A DNA stretch of 64,000 nt, taken from NCBI RefSeq assembly GCF_022213065.1, contig NZ_JAKLJA010000019.1, positions 62,001-126,000 on the forward strand, given 5' to 3'. The position numbers and the translations under genes are program-made. Positions within the stretch are counted from its first letter, which is position 1, and each line of letters starts with the position of its first letter. Source of the DNA: Paraburkholderia tagetis. GTDB lineage: Bacteria > Pseudomonadota > Gammaproteobacteria > Burkholderiales > Burkholderiaceae. Under the pieces are notes generated by a model, which saw only the letters and a program-made list of their open reading frames with translations, was not told the DNA's origin and searched no databases. Below, in pieces: positions 9,509 through 17,061 of this stretch.

Positions 9509-9541
9509 ACAGGGTCCCGGCCGAAAGGCCGTGGACCCTGT
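9509..9541. terminator. rho-independent terminator between converging genes
   Basis: The stem ACAGGGTCC-CGGCC, tetraloop GAAA, GGCCG-t-GGACCCTGT is almost perfectly paired. On the minus strand it is followed by GTTTTATTTT, so it is a strong terminator for the adhesin gene. On the plus strand the following TGTTGCGTTT is a weaker tail for the methyltransferase gene. A second small CCGGCC/GGCCGG hairpin follows at about 9552-9570. Confidence 0.85.
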
Positions 9542-9584
9542 GTTGCGTTTACCGGCCTTGCGGCCGGCTCGCACTAGCGAGGCG

Positions 9585-11459
9585 TTACCACTGATAGCCC
9601 GCGCCGATCACCACACCGGTGTTGCCGGTCGTGCTGGTGTTCGCCGCCAACTTGCCGACCCACTTGTTGTTGTTGGTCACGTACGAAATGCCCAGCGCGC
9701 CGCCCGTCTGGCCGCCGTAACGGCCGCCGGCCATGGCAACCATGATCTTGCCCGGCTGCGTCGGCTGCGGCAGACCCGCGACAGCCATCGCCGCCGCCGT
9801 GCCGGCGTAGGACTTGCGAAGCACGTCATGCACCGAATCCTGCACCGACGAGAGGCTCTGCGACATGCGCGAATCGGCGTAGCTCTTCGCTTCCTGCTTC
9901 GCTGCGTCAAGCTGGTTCAGGTTCACGGCGTCCGTGCCTTCGGTACCGGCGGCCACGTTCGTCACCTGACGCTCGCTGCCCACAGCGCCGACCGAAACCG
10001 TATTGGCACGGTCAGCCACCGCACCCGCGCCGAGCGCAACCGAGTTGTCAGCCGTTGCCGACGAATTCACGCCAACCGCCACCGCATTCATGCCGCTGGC
10101 GCTCGCCTTCGCGCCCATCGCCGTTGCGTACACACCGCTCGCGCTCGCAGCTTCCGTGTTCTTGTCGCCGTAGGCGGCGAACAGCGGATTGCGCGCAGCC
10201 TCGGCGAGGTTCGTGGCGTTGGCCACAGCCGCGTTCAGGTCGTTGACGGCCGAGTCCATATTGCCGACCGCCGCGTTGAGCTGGCCGACATTGACCGCGT
10301 CCATATCGGCGACGCCCGCTGCAACGTTGTGGATCGTCGTGCCGCCGGCCACGTTGTTGCCGAGCGTGAGGTTGCTGTAGTCGGACGTGCCGTCCGGGTT
10401 CTGGTCATACGTCACCGCGACCTTCGCCGAACCGTCCGCTGCGATCAGGCCAGCCTTCTTCATCTGCGAAACGTTCACCGCGTCGGTGTCGGCGGTGCCG
10501 GCCGCGACGTTGGTGATCTGGCGTTCAGCGCCTGCCGCGCCCACCGAGACCGAGTTCTCCCGATCGGCGACCGAGCCTGCGCCCAGCGCCACGGCGTTGT
10601 CCGCGCTTGCCGCAGCGTTCGCGCCGAGTGCCATCGAGTTGGCCGTGCTCGCCGCTGCGTTCAGGCCGAATGCCAGCGCATTCTCGCCGCTCGCGACCGA
10701 GGTTGCGCCAATCGCGATCGCACCGTTCGCCGTTGCCGAGGCGAGCGTGCCCAACGCGATCGAGTCGTCGCCTGCAGCGTTGGCGGCGATGCCCGATGCG
10801 AACGCGCCCTGGCCCACCGCCGTCGAGTTGATGCCGAACGCCACCGCGCCCGCGCCGTCAGCGACCGCGCCCCAGCCTTGGGCCACCGCGCCGAAGCCGT
10901 TGGCGTGCGAGCCGCAGCCCATGGCGATCGAGTTCAGGCCGAATGCCTCGGTGGACGCCACGCCGTTGCCGGTTTCCGTCACGTAGCCGGCGGTCATCGT
11001 GTCGAAGGCCTTCATGCCGTCGGGCTGTCCCGCGCCGACGTTCGTCGGATCGTTATAGCTGGTGGCCGAATTCTGCACGCCGAAGCCGTAAATGCCGCCC
11101 TTGTAGCTGTTGGCCAGACCGTCGCCGTACACCGACTGTGCGTTGGTGTTGGTGAGCAGGTTGCAGTCGGCGTCGCCAACCATGGCGATCGAGTTGGCCG
11201 ACGCCGTGGAACCGAGGCCACCCGAACTACCATTAATCGAAGCCGTGCCAGCCGTGTTCGTCGACATGCCTTTGTCCGAAACCGCCACTGCAGCGTTTGC
11301 CACGTCGGACATCGCGCCCGCCGATGCCAGAAGCACACCCGCCACGAACATGGCGCCCGACTTCGCACGCGCCGGCTTGCCGCGTGCGGCGGTTTGTTCC
11401 GATGCGGCAACCCACGTACCCAGCACCTTGTTATAGACGCTACGATAGATCTTGTTCAT
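9585..11459 (-). CDS. trimeric autotransporter adhesin (YadA-like)
   Basis: This 624-aa surface adhesin is of the type V-c secretion class. It starts MNKIYRSVYNKVLGTWVAASE, the extended signal peptide region (ESPR) of large autotransporters, followed by a hydrophobic core and cleavage region (SDVANAAVAV). The passenger contains many 14-residue YadA-head repeats of the form NSIALG-x-x-A-x-A-x-G. Two near-identical head-neck modules (SVSVGAAGAERQITNVAAGT and the related SVSVGAVGSERQVTNVAAGT) indicate internal duplication. The last about 90 residues are the YadA membrane anchor, with coiled coil, four strands and a terminal aromatic (VVIGAGYQW). I chose ATG 11459 because ESPRs begin MNKxYR. The upstream region is unusually AT-rich, as often seen for silenced surface genes. 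Confidence 0.95.
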   Translation of the reverse strand: MNKIYRSVYNKVLGTWVAASEQTAARGKPARAKSGAMFVAGVLLASAGAMSDVANAAVAVSDKGMSTNTAGTASINGSSGGLGSTASANSIAMVGDADCNLLTNTNAQSVYGDGLANSYKGGIYGFGVQNSATSYNDPTNVGAGQPDGMKAFDTMTAGYVTETGNGVASTEAFGLNSIAMGCGSHANGFGAVAQGWGAVADGAGAVAFGINSTAVGQGAFASGIAANAAGDDSIALGTLASATANGAIAIGATSVASGENALAFGLNAAASTANSMALGANAAASADNAVALGAGSVADRENSVSVGAAGAERQITNVAAGTADTDAVNVSQMKKAGLIAADGSAKVAVTYDQNPDGTSDYSNLTLGNNVAGGTTIHNVAAGVADMDAVNVGQLNAAVGNMDSAVNDLNAAVANATNLAEAARNPLFAAYGDKNTEAASASGVYATAMGAKASASGMNAVAVGVNSSATADNSVALGAGAVADRANTVSVGAVGSERQVTNVAAGTEGTDAVNLNQLDAAKQEAKSYADSRMSQSLSSVQDSVHDVLRKSYAGTAAAMAVAGLPQPTQPGKIMVAMAGGRYGGQTGGALGISYVTNNNKWVGKLAANTSTTGNTGVVIGAGYQW

Positions 11460-12014
11460 AAAACCTTCAAAATTATTAAATACGAAACGATTCATCCAGC
11501 GTCTCATTAAATTGAGCCTGGATATTCGGCCGATTCAAAATCAGCCTGCCGATTAACAAGAAAACCGCCGGGAAATTCCGGCCTGGCTCGCAGTCAGTAA
11601 GGGCCTGAGAAGGAATTCGATGGTGACTCCCGCTGCTACGATTACAACGCGATTGATGCTCACGCCAATTAATTCCGAAGCGCATCCCCCTTTTTGGAAA
11701 TTGCTGTCGATGGATGAATTAAACGCGTTTTGACGCACCGAATCTTTAGGACGATTTCTAAACTCAACAATTTGTCACAAAGACGTAAATCCGTAAGACA
11801 ATCGATTAAATTGAGATGATCGGCGATTAATAAGATGGCTCGCTTCGGTCGTCATCGCGCCGCCGCCAGGTTCGGACGGTCGACGCCCGGAGCACAAGGC
11901 CGCCCCGAGCGCGCGGCGGCCAGATATGTTTCAATACCTCGTTATGTTGTAACGTTTAACGCTCGGCTCCCGCGCCGCATCCCACCCCGATTCCAGGCAC
12001 TCAAGGCAAATAGC
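11460..12014. other. AT-rich divergent promoter region between adhesin and COG0523 GTPase
   Basis: This stretch of about 550 bases contrasts sharply with its surroundings. From about 11460 to 11840 it is rich in A/T runs (for example AATTATTAAATACG and CAATCGATTAAATTG), a composition associated with H-NS-type silencing. It carries no credible gene. It must hold the adhesin promoter on the minus strand and the GTPase promoter on the plus strand. The right end holds the Zur-box-like palindrome annotated separately. An 8-codon frame (11926-11952) overlaps that palindrome and is probably fortuitous. Confidence 0.6.
11941..11953 (+). promoter_or_regulatory. Zur-box-like operator upstream of the COG0523 GTPase
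   Basis: GTTATGTTGTAAC is an imperfect palindrome matching 10 of 13 positions of the proteobacterial Zur core GTTATAATATAAC. It lies about 60 bases before the GTPase start, where a repressor site would be expected. COG0523 genes of this type, and their dksA neighbours, are known Zur targets in other proteobacteria. The match is by eye; binding is inferred. Confidence 0.45.
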
Positions 12015-13097
12015 ATGATTCCTGTCACCATCCTGACCGGCTTTCTCGGCAGCGGCAAAACCACGTTGCTCAAGCGCATCCTGAACGAACAGCACGGCAT
12101 GAAGATCGCCGTGATCGAGAACGAGTTCGGCGAAGAGAACATCGACAATGAAATCCTGGTGCAGGACAGCCAGGAGCAAATCATCCAGATGAGCAACGGC
12201 TGCATCTGCTGCACGATCCGCGGCGACCTCGCACGCGTGCTCGGCGACCTCGCCCAGCAAAAGCGCGACGGCAAGCTCGATTTCGACCGCGTGGTGATCG
12301 AGACCACCGGCCTCGCGAATCCGGGTCCGGTCGCCCAGACGTTTTTCATGGATAACGAGATCGCTGGCGAATTCCTGCTCGACGCGATCATCACGCTCGT
12401 GGATGCCAAGCACGGCAACCAGCAACTCGACGAGCACGAAGTCGTGCAGCGCCAGATCGGTTTCGCCGACCGCCTGTTCGTCACGAAGGCCGATCTCGTC
12501 GACGAAGAGGTACTCGCTGATCTGCGCCATCGCCTGCTGCACATGAACCCGCGGGCGCAAGTTCGCCAGGTGAATTTCGGCGAGGCGGACATCAAGGAAG
12601 TGTTCGACCTGCGCGGCTTCAATCTGAACGCCAAGCTCGAGATCGACCCCGATTTCCTCGCCGAGGACGATCACAATCACGCGCATCACGATCATGACCA
12701 TGACCACGCGCACGAGCATGCCGACTGCGACCACGATCACGGCAAGTGCAGCCACGAAGGCCACGATCACGGCCACCATCATCATCACGCGCACCACGAC
12801 GACAAAATCAAGTCGTTCGTCTACCGCAGCGACCGCCCGTTCGATCCGAACCGCCTGGAGGACTTCCTCGGCGGCATCCTGCAGATCTACGGCGAGCGTC
12901 TGCTGCGCTACAAGGGCGTGCTCTACATGAAGGGCGTGGACCGCAAGGTGGTGTTCCAGGGCGTGCATCAATTGATGGGCAGCGACCTCGCGGCGAAGTG
13001 GCTGCCGGTCGAGAAAAAGGGCAGCAAGATGGTGTTCATCGGCATCGAGCTGCCGCAGGACCTCATCACCGACGGCCTCGACGCCTGCCTCGCCTGA
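12015..13097 (+). CDS. COG0523 (CobW/YjiA/ZigA-type) metal-linked GTPase
   Basis: This 360-aa G3E-family GTPase is thought to act as a metallochaperone, often for zinc. It shows Walker A GSGKTT at 12-17, the metal-binding CxCC motif at 63-66 (NGCICCTIRGD), ETTGLANP, and the base-recognition TKAD. A very His/Asp-rich loop spans about residues 218-260 (HNHAHHDHDHDHAHEHADCD). The C-terminal CobW_C domain ends LITDGLDACLA. I chose ATG 12015 because MIPVTILTGFLGSGKTT is the family start; the frame is open 60 codons upstream without similarity. The downstream neighbour is dksA, and a Zur-like box lies upstream, which together suggest a zinc-limitation response. Confidence 0.92.
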   Translation: MIPVTILTGFLGSGKTTLLKRILNEQHGMKIAVIENEFGEENIDNEILVQDSQEQIIQMSNGCICCTIRGDLARVLGDLAQQKRDGKLDFDRVVIETTGLANPGPVAQTFFMDNEIAGEFLLDAIITLVDAKHGNQQLDEHEVVQRQIGFADRLFVTKADLVDEEVLADLRHRLLHMNPRAQVRQVNFGEADIKEVFDLRGFNLNAKLEIDPDFLAEDDHNHAHHDHDHDHAHEHADCDHDHGKCSHEGHDHGHHHHHAHHDDKIKSFVYRSDRPFDPNRLEDFLGGILQIYGERLLRYKGVLYMKGVDRKVVFQGVHQLMGSDLAAKWLPVEKKGSKMVFIGIELPQDLITDGLDACLA

Positions 13098-13137
13098 CGC
13101 GCGGCGCCGCAGCGCGGCTATTTCGTCAGCTTGCCTC

Positions 13138-13166
13138 ACAACGCCCGGCCCTTAGCCGGGCGTTGT
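13138..13166 (+). terminator. terminator-like hairpin after the GTPase gene
   Basis: A 12-bp perfect stem, ACAACGCCCGGC paired with GCCGGGCGTTGT, has a five-base loop. There is no U-tract (CGTCTGG follows), so termination may be partial. This matters for whether dksA is co-transcribed with the GTPase. Confidence 0.65.
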
Positions 13167-13169
13167 CGT

Positions 13170-13663
13170 CTGGCTTGCACGGCGGCGCAAAATCGCCTTT
13201 CTCCGTCGTGCCACTCAAATAACGTACCCGACCATCGCTTTTTCACGATGGGCGCGTTATATTTTCTGGATATCGACCGTTGACGGAAGCCGCCAACGCA
13301 GGGATTTCCCGCTTGCGGCACGAGTTTGCGGTTCGGTTACAATACGGCCCCACTGGAAAGAGAGGCGCCCCGGAATTTCCCGTTGAGCGGATTCCGGCAA
13401 GATGTCGCCTTCCCGGTCGCGCATCGCGTCGCAGCGCGCAGCCGGTACGAAATATGCCTCAGGAGCATCTAATAACGGTTTCCAGAGGAGTTCGGCCCCG
13501 CAGCGGCGCTTAGGCGTCACGACAGTTCATCGTCCCGTGCCCGCCGACGCACACTCATTGGCGCGATAAAGCGCGCGGTAAAGTGGGAGAAGCCACTGCG
13601 GGCAACACAAAAGTGCAGGCAAGATGTGCCAGTTTTGCCTCACTCATTGAAGAAGCAAGCCAG
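13170..13663. other. long dksA leader/intergenic region
   Basis: About 490 bases without a credible gene. It contains a TACAAT hexamer at 13338-13343, with a TTGCGG 19 bases upstream at 13313-13318, a plausible but off-spacing sigma-70 promoter. An A/T-richer patch lies around 13255-13275. If transcription starts near 13350 the dksA mRNA leader would be about 310 nt, long enough for leader regulation. I see no recognisable riboswitch or attenuator. Confidence 0.4.
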
Positions 13664-14083
13664 ATGACGACGAAACGACTCTTGACCGAAGCCGAAATCC
13701 TGAAGATGAGCGACAAGGATTACATGAACGAGGATCAGCTCGCCTTCTTCAAGAACCGGCTCGAACAGCTGCAGGCGGAAATTCTCCGCAATGCGGGCCA
13801 GACCACCGAGAATCTGCGCGAAACGGTCATCGTGCCAGATCCGGCCGACCGCGCGACGATCGAGGAAGAGCATGCGCTCGAACTGCGCACGCGCGACCGC
13901 GAGCGCAAGCTGCTGAAGAAGGTGCAGCAATCGCTCGCGCGCATCGATGCGGGCGACTATGGCTGGTGTGAGGAAACCGGTGAGCCGATCGGCATTCCGC
14001 GTCTGCTCGCACGCCCCACCGCCACGCTCTCGCTCGAGGCGCAGGAGCGCCGCGAGCTGCGCCAGAAGCTGTTCGGCGACTGA
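13664..14083 (+). CDS. dksA: RNA polymerase-binding transcription factor DksA, cysteine-poor type
   Basis: DksA (139 aa) enters the RNA polymerase secondary channel and, with ppGpp, tunes rRNA and amino-acid promoters. The coiled-coil tip motif DxxDxA is present as D59-P-A-D62-R-A64. The usual four-cysteine zinc site is not: CxxC...CxxC is replaced by C102-E-E-T (YGWCEETGEP) and SLEA (TATLSLEAQE), leaving one cysteine. This resembles the zinc-independent DksA2 type. ATG 13664 gives MTTKRLLTEAEILKMSD; the frame is open further upstream but not DksA-like. It sits downstream of a COG0523 GTPase, the pairing known for zinc-independent DksA2. In Burkholderia this may nevertheless be the housekeeping DksA. 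Confidence 0.92.
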   Translation: MTTKRLLTEAEILKMSDKDYMNEDQLAFFKNRLEQLQAEILRNAGQTTENLRETVIVPDPADRATIEEEHALELRTRDRERKLLKKVQQSLARIDAGDYGWCEETGEPIGIPRLLARPTATLSLEAQERRELRQKLFGD

Positions 14084-14427
14084 CTGGCTGCCGGCGCCGC
14101 CGCAGGGCGGGTGCCGGATTTTCTGCCTTCCTTGTCGAAGCGCACGGAGTCCCGTGCGCTTTTTTGTTTGTGCTTCCGCGTGCGCTCGCTCCCGGCTTGC
14201 CCGCTCGGTCCACGCCTGTCTCACGCGTATTCCACGCTTATCTCGATTTCTGCGCCGCGAGCCCTTGAACTGCCCGCTGCCGCCCTAAACTTGTTTCGAC
14301 ACGCCTGCTCGCGCGCCCCGTCATGGTCGGCGCGCGCGGCGCGTACCGAATCCGACAATGCGGCGCGGCGGCAGTGCCCCGCGCCGTTCCAGCCCTTGCT
14401 GGCATCAACGGTAAAAAAGGAACGCAC
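14084..14427. other. intergenic region dksA-hslV
   Basis: It holds the dksA terminator and, further right, the hslVU promoter region. I see no sigma-32-like -10 (CCCCAT type) that I could defend, although hslVU is a heat-shock operon in enterobacteria. No gene is seen. Confidence 0.4.
14138..14166 (+). terminator. rho-independent terminator of dksA
   Basis: The 10-bp stem AAGCGCACGG / CCGTGCGCTT has a four-base loop and is followed by a run of T (TTTTTTG). It lies about 55 bases after the dksA stop. Confidence 0.9.
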
Positions 14428-14964
14428 ATGGAGCAATTTCACGGCACGACGATCGTTTCCGTGCGGCGCGGCGACAAGGTCGCGCTCGGCGGCGACGGCC
14501 AGGTCACTCTCGGCAACATCGTCATGAAGGGTGGCGCGAAGAAGGTCCGGCGCATCTACGGCGGCAAAGTCATGGTGGGCTTCGCAGGTGGCACGGCCGA
14601 TGCGTTCTCGCTACTCGACCGCTTCGAAGCCAAGCTCGAAAAGCATCAGGGCAATCTCACGCGCGCGGCCGTCGAGCTCGCGAAAGACTGGCGCACCGAC
14701 CGCATGCTGCGCCGCCTCGAAGCCATGCTGATCGCAGCGGACGCCACCACCACGCTCGTCATCACCGGCAACGGCGATGTGCTCGACCCCGAGGAAGGCA
14801 TCTGCGCAATCGGCTCGGGTGGCGCGTATGCGCAGGCCGCGGCCCGCGCGCTCGTGGAAAACACCGAGCTCTCGCCGCGCGAGATCGTCGAAAAGTCGCT
14901 CGAGATTGCGGGCGACATGTGCATCTACACGAATCACAACCGCGTGATCGAAACCATCGAGTAA
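14428..14964 (+). CDS. hslV: ATP-dependent protease peptidase subunit HslV
   Basis: HslV (178 aa) is the proteasome-like threonine peptidase that forms double hexamers capped by HslU. The N-terminus MEQFHGTTIVSVRRGDKVAL exposes the catalytic threonine after processing before TTIVSVRR. Family signatures GGDGQVTLGN and GFAGGTADAF (S/T and Gly turns) and the C-terminal IYTNHNRVIETIE are visible. ATG 14428 is preceded by AAAAAAGGA; upstream in-frame codons are not HslV-like. hslU follows after 49 bases, in the conserved hslVU operon. Confidence 0.97.
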   Translation: MEQFHGTTIVSVRRGDKVALGGDGQVTLGNIVMKGGAKKVRRIYGGKVMVGFAGGTADAFSLLDRFEAKLEKHQGNLTRAAVELAKDWRTDRMLRRLEAMLIAADATTTLVITGNGDVLDPEEGICAIGSGGAYAQAAARALVENTELSPREIVEKSLEIAGDMCIYTNHNRVIETIE

Positions 14965-15013
14965 CCCGCTGCGCGACGGACAAAAACGCGCGCACAGACG
15001 AGAAGGAATCAGG

Positions 15014-16363
15014 ATGAGCACCATGACCCCCGCCGAGATCGTCTCGGAACTCGACAAGCACATCATCGGCCAGGCAAAGGCGAAAAAGGCCGTGGCCGTC
15101 GCGCTGCGCAACCGCTGGCGCCGCCAGCAGGTGGCCGAGCCGCTGCGTCAGGAAATCACGCCGAAGAACATCCTCATGATCGGGCCGACGGGCGTCGGCA
15201 AGACCGAAATCGCACGACGCCTCGCGAAACTCGCGGACGCGCCTTTCATCAAGATCGAAGCGACCAAGTTCACCGAAGTAGGCTACGTAGGCCGCGACGT
15301 GGACAGCATCGTGCGCGACCTCATCGAAATCTCGGTGAAACAGACGCGTGAATCGGAAATGCGCAAGGTGCGCAGCAAGGCCACCGATCAGGCCGAAGAC
15401 CGCATCCTCGACATCCTGCTGCCGAGCGCGCGCCCGGTGGGCTTCGGTTCTTCCTCGGCCGAGGCGAGCCATGGCGAAGGTGACAATGCCACGCGCCAGA
15501 CCTTCCGCAAGCGCCTGCGCGAAGGCCAGCTCGACGACCGGGAAATCGAGCTCGACGTCGAGCAGCCGCAAGTGGGCATGGACATCATGGGGCCGCCGGG
15601 CATGGAAGACATGACCGAGCAGATCCGCTCGATGTTCGCCAATCTCGGCGGCGGCAAGAAAATGCGCCGCAAGCTCAAGGTGAAGGAAGCGCTCAAGGTT
15701 CTCACCGACGAAGAAGCAGCCAAGATGCTCAACGACGAAGAGGTCAAGACCAAGGCGGTGCAGAACGTCGAGCAGAACGGCATCGTGTTCCTCGACGAAA
15801 TCGACAAGATCGCCTCGCGCAACAACGAAGGCAGCGGCGGCGAAGTTTCGCGCCAGGGCGTGCAGCGCGATCTGCTGCCGCTCGTGGAAGGCACGACCAT
15901 CAATACGAAGTACGGGATGGTGAAGACCGATCACGTTCTGTTCATCGCGAGCGGGGCGTTCCATCTCTCGAAGCCGAGCGACCTGATTCCCGAACTGCAA
16001 GGGCGTTTTCCGATCCGCGTGGAACTCGATTCGCTGTCTGTCAAGGACTTCGAAGCAATTCTGGTCGCCACCGACGCCAGCCTTGTCAAGCAGTATCAGG
16101 CGCTGCTCGAAACCGAGGACGTGAAACTCGATTTCGCCGATGACGGCATTCGCCGCCTCGCGGAAATCGCCTACTCCGTGAACGAGAAGACCGAGAACAT
16201 CGGCGCGCGCCGTCTCTACACGGTCATCGAAAAGCTGCTCGAAGACGTGTCGTTCTCGGCCGGCAATCATGCGGGCCAGAGCGTGACCATCGACGCGGCC
16301 TATGTCGACAAGGCGCTTGGCGAAGTCGCGCAGGACGAGGATCTCTCGCGGTATGTGCTGTAA
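15014..16363 (+). CDS. hslU: HslU AAA+ unfoldase
   Basis: HslU (449 aa) unfolds substrates and feeds them to HslV. Walker A GPTGVGKT is at 57-64 and Walker B is IVFLDEIDKIA. The sensor and Arg-finger region is in the C-terminal part (GARRLYTVIEKLLEDVSF). The I-domain insert lies between about 110 and 245. The C-terminus ...DEDLSRYVL is the tail that inserts into HslV pockets. AAGGAATCAGG precedes the ATG. A strong terminator follows. Confidence 0.97.
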   Translation: MSTMTPAEIVSELDKHIIGQAKAKKAVAVALRNRWRRQQVAEPLRQEITPKNILMIGPTGVGKTEIARRLAKLADAPFIKIEATKFTEVGYVGRDVDSIVRDLIEISVKQTRESEMRKVRSKATDQAEDRILDILLPSARPVGFGSSSAEASHGEGDNATRQTFRKRLREGQLDDREIELDVEQPQVGMDIMGPPGMEDMTEQIRSMFANLGGGKKMRRKLKVKEALKVLTDEEAAKMLNDEEVKTKAVQNVEQNGIVFLDEIDKIASRNNEGSGGEVSRQGVQRDLLPLVEGTTINTKYGMVKTDHVLFIASGAFHLSKPSDLIPELQGRFPIRVELDSLSVKDFEAILVATDASLVKQYQALLETEDVKLDFADDGIRRLAEIAYSVNEKTENIGARRLYTVIEKLLEDVSFSAGNHAGQSVTIDAAYVDKALGEVAQDEDLSRYVL

Positions 16364-16427
16364 CGGTAAGGGTTCGCTGCGGTAAGACGCGCGAACTTCA
16401 CGCCTGCCGCGCGCAGACACGAACGAA

Positions 16428-16465
16428 AAAAGGGGCTCCGCACCAGGCGGAGCCCCTTTTCTTTT
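16428..16465. terminator. bidirectional rho-independent terminator
   Basis: The 14-bp stem AAAAGGGGCTCCGC / GCGGAGCCCCTTTT has a five-base loop and is flanked by A on the left and TTTTCTTTT on the right. It terminates hslU from the left and the response-regulator gene (stop at 16502) from the right. Confidence 0.93.
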
Positions 16466-16501
16466 GCGCTGCCCAGGTGAGCCCAGGTGTTGGTTATGCG
16501 C

Positions 16502-17044
16502 TTACTGGCGCACCGGCCGCTTCGCGAGCTTGCGCTGGAGCGTACGCCGATGCATGTTGAGCGCGCGCGCCGTGGCAGAAATATTGCCGCCGTGCTCGGC
16601 CAACACGCGCTGGATGTGCTCCCATTCGAGGCGCGCAACCGAAAGCGGCGCGGGATGCTCGATGGCCGCGTCGGCCTGCAGCGCGCTCGCATCGCCTTGC
16701 AACGCGGTGAGGATCATTTCCACGTTCGCCGGCTTGGCGAGATAGTTGTCCGCGCCATCCTTCACGGCCTGCACCGCCGTGGCGATGCTCGCGTAGCCCG
16801 TGAGCACGAGCATGCGCGCATCGGGTTGCAGGTTGCGCAGTGGCGCGATCAGCGAGAGGCCCGAGTCGTTGCCGAGATGCAGGTCGACGGTGATCTGCGA
16901 GAACTTCTGCTGATTCGAGAAACGAATCGCTTCTTCGGCGTTGTGCGCCTGCTGCACCTGGTAGCCGCGTCGCGTGAGGCCGCGGGTGAGGATGTCGGAA
17001 AACACTTCGTCGTCGTCGATCACCAGGAAATTCATATCGCTCAT
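16502..17044 (-). CDS. regA: RegA/PrrA/ActR-type response regulator
   Basis: This 180-aa two-domain regulator has a receiver domain with the acidic pocket at DDDE, phospho-acceptor D54 (ITVDLHLGNDSG) and lysine in YLAKPANV. A short linker follows, then a Fis-type helix-turn-helix at the C-terminus (GGNISATARALNMHRRTLQ). The ISATARALNMHRRTLQRKLAKR stretch is the RegA-family signature. The ATG at 17044 has GGAGAAG upstream. It lies 17 bases after the cognate kinase gene, so the two form an operon for redox- or oxygen-responsive control. Confidence 0.9.
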   Translation of the reverse strand: MSDMNFLVIDDDEVFSDILTRGLTRRGYQVQQAHNAEEAIRFSNQQKFSQITVDLHLGNDSGLSLIAPLRNLQPDARMLVLTGYASIATAVQAVKDGADNYLAKPANVEMILTALQGDASALQADAAIEHPAPLSVARLEWEHIQRVLAEHGGNISATARALNMHRRTLQRKLAKRPVRQ

Positions 17045-17061
17045 ACTGCTTCTCCGTGTTG

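Noticed and set aside
11926..11952. 8-codon upstream frame before the COG0523 gene
   Set aside because: No ribosome binding site, and it overlaps the palindrome whose own constraint explains the sequence.
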